Of a DNA stretch of 8,390 nt, positions 5,921 to 8,390 are shown piece by piece. Position 1 is the stretch's first letter. Every line of letters starts with the position of its first letter. Made by a program: the position numbers and the translations under genes. A model generated the notes under the pieces. The model was not told where the DNA came from, made no database searches, and was given only the letters and a program-made list of their open reading frames with translations. This stretch comes from Burkholderiales bacterium (lineage in GTDB: Bacteria; Pseudomonadota; Gammaproteobacteria; Burkholderiales; SG8-39): contig JAICPQ010000115.1 of assembly GCA_025929745.1 (NCBI GenBank), positions 1 to 8,390 on the forward strand, given 5' to 3'.

Positions 5921-6667
5921 TTCTACACGCTGTTCCGCAAGGAGCTCTTGCGCTTTCTCAAGGTGAGCATCCAGACCGTGGCCGCGCCGGTGCTCACCTC
6001 GCTTCTTTACCTCGTCATCTTCGGGCAGGTGCTCGAAGGCCGCCTGCAGGTTTTCGAGGGCGTGCGCTACACCTCATTCCTCGTGCCGGGCCTGGTCATG
6101 ATGAGCGTGCTGCAGAACGCATTCGCGAACAGCTCCTCGAGCCTCATCCAGTCAAAGATTACCGGCAACATTGTCTTCATCCTCCTGGCGCCCATCTCCT
6201 ACGCCGAGTTCTTCTGGGCCTACGTCGCGGCGGCGATGGCGCGCGGCCTTGTCGTCGGCGCCGGCGTGCTTGCGTTCACCGCAGGCTTCGTGGAGTTGCG
6301 CCTGGCAGCGCCGCTTTGGGCGCTCGTATTCGCGCTTCTCGGCGCGGGCCTGCTCGGCGCGCTCGGCGTGCTGGCGGGGGTCGTTTCGGAGAAAATCGAC
6401 CAGCTCGCCGCGTTCCAGAATTTCGCCATTTTGCCCCTTACCATGCTTTCGGGCGTGTTCTATTCCATCCACTCGCTGCCCGCCTTCTGGCGCGAGATTT
6501 CCCACGCCAATCCTTTTTTCTACATGATCGACGGCTTCCGCTACGGCTTCTTCGGCGCCTCCGATGTCGCCCCAGCGACGAGCCTCGCCGTGGTGGCGGC
6601 GGCCCTGGCCGCGGTGGCGACGGCGTGCCTTTTGCTGCTCAAATCCGGCTACAAGCTGAGAACCTGA
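5915..6667 (+). CDS. YadH-like ABC-2-type exporter permease
   Basis: This 250-residue inner-membrane protein is the permease partner of the preceding ATPase. After an amphipathic N-terminal helix (FYTLFRKELLRFLK) there are about six hydrophobic segments, near 22-40, 54-70, 102-124, 133-157, 168-187 and 221-243, the usual ABC-2 layout. Strong family stretches are FLVPGLVMMSVLQNAFANSS (55-74), SKITGNIVFILLAPISYAEF (80-99) and the last loop NPFFYMIDGFRYGFFG (199-214), all typical of the YadH group. It starts at the GTG at 5915, 7 bases after the ATPase stop; an earlier GTG at 5904 is out of frame and stops after four codons. The stop is 2 bases before ibaG. The substrate is unknown; a lipid or envelope compound is suggested only by the neighbours. 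Confidence 0.92.
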   Translation: MSFYTLFRKELLRFLKVSIQTVAAPVLTSLLYLVIFGQVLEGRLQVFEGVRYTSFLVPGLVMMSVLQNAFANSSSSLIQSKITGNIVFILLAPISYAEFFWAYVAAAMARGLVVGAGVLAFTAGFVELRLAAPLWALVFALLGAGLLGALGVLAGVVSEKIDQLAAFQNFAILPLTMLSGVFYSIHSLPAFWREISHANPFFYMIDGFRYGFFGASDVAPATSLAVVAAALAAVATACLLLLKSGYKLRT

Positions 6668-6669
6668 CG

Positions 6670-6903
6670 ATGGTCACTCCCGAAAGCGTGAAGCAGGGGA
6701 TCGAGGCCGGCCTCGCCTGCGAGCATGTCGAAGTACTCGGCGACGGCCAGCACTTCCAGGCGCTCGTGGTGTCGCGCGAATTCGCCGGCAAGAGTCGCGT
6801 GCAACGCCACCAGCTCGTCTACAAGGCGCTCGGCGAGCGCATGCGCGAGGAGATCCACGCGCTTTCCATGCGCACGCTTACGCCCGAAGAATGGACAAGC
6901 TAA
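6670..6903 (+). CDS. ibaG: IbaG/BolA-family protein
   Basis: This is a 77-residue BolA-like protein. Its closest match by eye is E. coli IbaG (YrbA), which also lies just before murA. Shared features are GDGQHFQALVV (25-35; H28 matches the conserved GDGSHFQ histidine), the FAGKSRVQRHQLVY segment (38-51), IHALSMRTLTPEEW (62-75) with H63, and a short C-terminal end. BolA proteins bind [2Fe-2S] clusters together with monothiol glutaredoxins through conserved histidines. E. coli IbaG has been linked to acid stress. The ATG at 6670 follows the permease stop by 2 bases, and the last 13 bases overlap the murA start in another frame, so murA translation is probably coupled to it. Confidence 0.92.
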   Translation: MVTPESVKQGIEAGLACEHVEVLGDGQHFQALVVSREFAGKSRVQRHQLVYKALGERMREEIHALSMRTLTPEEWTS

Positions 6904-8153
6904 GGATCACCGGCGGACGGCCGCTCGAGGGCGAGATCCGCGTCTCCGGGGCGAAGAATGCCGCGCTTCCCATCATGTGCGCCGCTCTTCTTACGTCGAA
7001 GCCGCTCGTCCTCACAAATGTGCCGGCGTTACGCGACGTCTCCACGATGACACGGCTGCTCTCGGAGATGGGCGTGCAGGCCGAGCGCTCCGCCGGACGG
7101 CTTGTGCTGCACGCCGCTTCGGTGAAGGAACCGACCGCCTCGTACGACCTCGTAAAGACGATGCGCGCTTCCGTACTCGTCCTCGGGCCGCTGCTCGCCC
7201 GCTGCGGACGCGCGAAGGTGTCCCTGCCCGGAGGCTGCGCGATTGGCGCGCGTCCGGTCGACCAGCACGTGAAAGGCCTGGAGGCGATGGGCGCGACCAT
7301 CGCGATCGAGCACGGCTACATGCACGCGTCGGTCCGCAGTTCGGACGGTGGCCTGCGCGGCGCGCGCATCGTCATGGACCTCGTCACCGTCACGGGAACC
7401 GAGAACCTGATGATGGCCGCGGCACTCGCCGAAGGCGAGACGCTCATTGAAAACGCCGCGCGCGAACCGGAGGTCCTCGACCTCGCGCGCTGCCTTGGCG
7501 CGATGGGAGCGAAGATCGAGGGCGCCGGTAGCGACGTGATCCGCATCACCGGCACCGCCGCACTCGGCGGGGCGCAGCACCAGGTCATGCCGGACCGCAT
7601 CGAAACAGGGACCTACCTCGCCGCCGCCGCCGCAACGGGCGGTCGCATCCGCCTTACCGGCGCGATGGCGAGCTCGCTCGATGCCACGCTCGACAAGCTG
7701 CGCGAGGCCGGCGCCAGGATCGCCGTCGAAGGAACCTCCATCACTCTGGAGATGACTGAACGACCGGCTGCGGTCAGCGTCCGCACCGCGCCCTTCCCGG
7801 GGTTCGCGACCGACATGCAGGCGCAGTTCATGGCGCTTGCCACCGTGGCGCGCGGCACGGCGGTGATCACCGAAACCATCTTCGAGAACCGCTTCATGCA
7901 CGCGCTCGAGATGCAGCGTTTGGGCGCCGACATCCGTCTCGAGGGGAATACGGCGGTGGTCAACGGCGTGGAGCGGCTGCAGGGCGCGCGCGTCATGGCC
8001 ACCGATCTGCGCGCCTCCGCCGGCCTCGTCATCGCGGGGCTCGTGGCGGAGGGCGAGACCGTCGTCGACCGCATCTACCATCTCGACCGGGGATACGAGA
8101 CGCTCGAAAAGAAGCTCTCCGCCCTCGGCGCCCGCGTGGAGCGCGTGAGCTAG
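6891..8153 (+). CDS. murA: MurA, UDP-N-acetylglucosamine 1-carboxyvinyltransferase
   Basis: MurA transfers enolpyruvate from PEP to UDP-GlcNAc, the first committed step of peptidoglycan synthesis, in the cytoplasm. The 420 residues match the usual length. Catalytic and substrate residues are in place: K22-N23 (SGAKNAALP), the active-site loop LPGGCAIGARPVDQH with C116 (equivalent to E. coli C115) and R121, D308 in FATDMQAQF (general base, E. coli D305), R373 in TDLRASA and R400 in YHLDRGYE. Because the loop carries Cys and not Asp, the enzyme should be open to fosfomycin; that follows from family knowledge. The ATG at 6891 lies inside the end of ibaG with no strong ribosome site. It is the last gene of the run starting at mlaF, and a hairpin repeat begins 7 bases after its stop. 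Confidence 0.98.
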   Translation: MDKLRITGGRPLEGEIRVSGAKNAALPIMCAALLTSKPLVLTNVPALRDVSTMTRLLSEMGVQAERSAGRLVLHAASVKEPTASYDLVKTMRASVLVLGPLLARCGRAKVSLPGGCAIGARPVDQHVKGLEAMGATIAIEHGYMHASVRSSDGGLRGARIVMDLVTVTGTENLMMAAALAEGETLIENAAREPEVLDLARCLGAMGAKIEGAGSDVIRITGTAALGGAQHQVMPDRIETGTYLAAAAATGGRIRLTGAMASSLDATLDKLREAGARIAVEGTSITLEMTERPAAVSVRTAPFPGFATDMQAQFMALATVARGTAVITETIFENRFMHALEMQRLGADIRLEGNTAVVNGVERLQGARVMATDLRASAGLVIAGLVAEGETVVDRIYHLDRGYETLEKKLSALGARVERVS

Positions 8154-8159
8154 GTTTAT

Positions 8160-8207
8160 GTCGTTCCCGCGACGGCGGGAATGGGCCCCCGCCTTCGCGA
8201 GGGCGAC
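8160..8207. repeat. REP-like double-hairpin repeat after murA
   Basis: Two hairpins lie side by side. The first pairs TTCCCGC (8164-8170) with GCGGGAA (8175-8181) around a GACG loop. The second pairs GCCC-C-CGC (8185-8192) with GCG-A-GGGC (8197-8204) around CTTC, with one C/A mismatch. The ends GTCG (8160-8163) and CGAC (8204-8207) are also complementary, so the whole 48 bases can close as a unit. The form resembles short dispersed repeats of the TTCCCGC...GCGGGAA type that I recall from proteobacterial genomes. No T-run follows either stem, so a classic intrinsic terminator is not supported; 3'-end protection of the operon mRNA or simple repeat insertion is more likely. Confidence 0.65.
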
Positions 8208-8222
8208 TCTGCCGGCTTCCCA

Positions 8223-8236
8223 AGCCGATTTCGGCT
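8223..8236. repeat. Short perfect palindrome before hisG
   Basis: AGCCGATTTCGGCT is AGCCGA and its reverse complement TCGGCT around TT. It could be a protein-binding dyad or a small hairpin. It lies 30 bases before the hisG ATG. No T-run follows, and TAAGAT (8236-8241) starting at its last base is a possible weak -10 box (4 of 6 matches) without a recognisable -35. Confidence 0.4.
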
Positions 8237-8238
8237 AA

Positions 8239-8260
8239 GATTCACCCCCTCTTATGAATC
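8239..8260. repeat. Inverted repeat in the hisG leader region
   Basis: GATTCA (8239-8244) and TGAATC (8255-8260) are perfect inverted copies 10 bases apart, ending 6 bases before the hisG ATG. It could be an operator or a leader hairpin affecting translation. Six-base arms can arise by chance, so this is a weak call. Confidence 0.3.
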
Positions 8261-8266
8261 CCGGCC

Positions 8267-8390
8267 ATGGCGAGCATCAGCATCGCACTGTCGAAGGGGC
8301 GGATCTTCGACGAGACCGCACCGCTGCTCGCGCGCGTCGGTATTCAGCCACGGGATAACCCCGAGACCTCGCGCAAGCTCGTCATTGCCA
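8267..8390 (+). CDS. hisG: HisG, ATP phosphoribosyltransferase, short form (partial, 3' end beyond the window)
   Basis: HisG joins ATP and PRPP in the first step of histidine synthesis. Only the first 41 residues are present: MASISIALSKGRIFDETAPL and on to ETSRKLVIA. The ALSKGRIF and SRKL motifs are those of short-form HisG, which lacks the C-terminal regulatory domain and works with HisZ; E. coli's long form has a different start. The ATG at 8267 is the only start that fits the family N-terminus; an ATG at 8254 is in another frame. There is no evident Shine-Dalgarno sequence. It is separated from murA by 113 bases of repeats, so it may have its own promoter or be the distal part of the same transcript. 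hisG after murA is, as I recall, frequent in Betaproteobacteria. Confidence 0.93.
   Translation, partial: MASISIALSKGRIFDETAPLLARVGIQPRDNPETSRKLVIA

Noticed and set aside
7029..8081. 350-codon minus-strand open frame opposite murA
   Set aside because: murA is intact and certain. The antisense translation is His/Arg/Ala-rich and resembles nothing, with no ribosome site.
8160..8240. Intrinsic terminator after murA
   Set aside because: Stable hairpins exist, but none is followed by a run of T on either strand.
8254..8266. ATG at 8254 as the hisG start
   Set aside because: It is in a different frame from the HisG protein; the family N-terminus begins at the ATG at 8267.

Overview
The window comes from a GC-rich bacterial chromosome, most likely a betaproteobacterium. 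The main clue is gene order: an mla lipid-transport operon with mlaA placed between mlaD and mlaC, followed by a YadG/YadH-type ABC exporter, a BolA-family gene, murA and a short-form hisG. As far as I recall, this arrangement is common in Betaproteobacteria, whereas in E. coli mlaA lies elsewhere. No mobile element, phage gene, CRISPR array, tRNA or rRNA was seen.

Layout. On the minus strand, positions 1-1386 hold an ABC-2-type ATPase and, overlapping its end by 26 bases, a sigma-54-dependent response regulator cut by the window edge inside its GAFTGA motif. A gap of only 18 bases (1387-1404) separates this pair from the plus-strand operon. The gap contains a perfect AT-rich palindrome that could act as a shared two-way promoter. 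From 1405 to 8153, ten genes run on the plus strand without any gap above 8 bases: mlaF, mlaE, mlaD, mlaA, mlaC, mlaB, a yadG-like ATPase, a yadH-like permease, ibaG and murA. Most junctions are stop/start overlaps, which suggests one translationally coupled operon. A 113-base spacer (8154-8266) then carries a double-hairpin repeat and two smaller dyads before hisG, which runs off the right edge.

How the genes work together. MlaA (outer-membrane lipoprotein), MlaC (periplasmic carrier) and MlaFEDB (inner-membrane ABC complex) form a full set for moving phospholipids between the outer and inner membranes and keeping the outer membrane asymmetric. MurA makes the first committed precursor of peptidoglycan, so the operon joins outer-membrane upkeep to cell-wall synthesis. 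IbaG is probably an iron-sulfur or glutaredoxin partner. The YadGH-like exporter has no known substrate.

I see no wholly new system. The points most worth a second look are the probable CTG start of the yadG-like gene, an 11-base tandem duplication at the yadG/yadH junction that seems to have split an ancestral GTGA overlap, the tiny symmetric divergent promoter that may give near-leaderless mRNAs, and the hairpin repeat behind murA.
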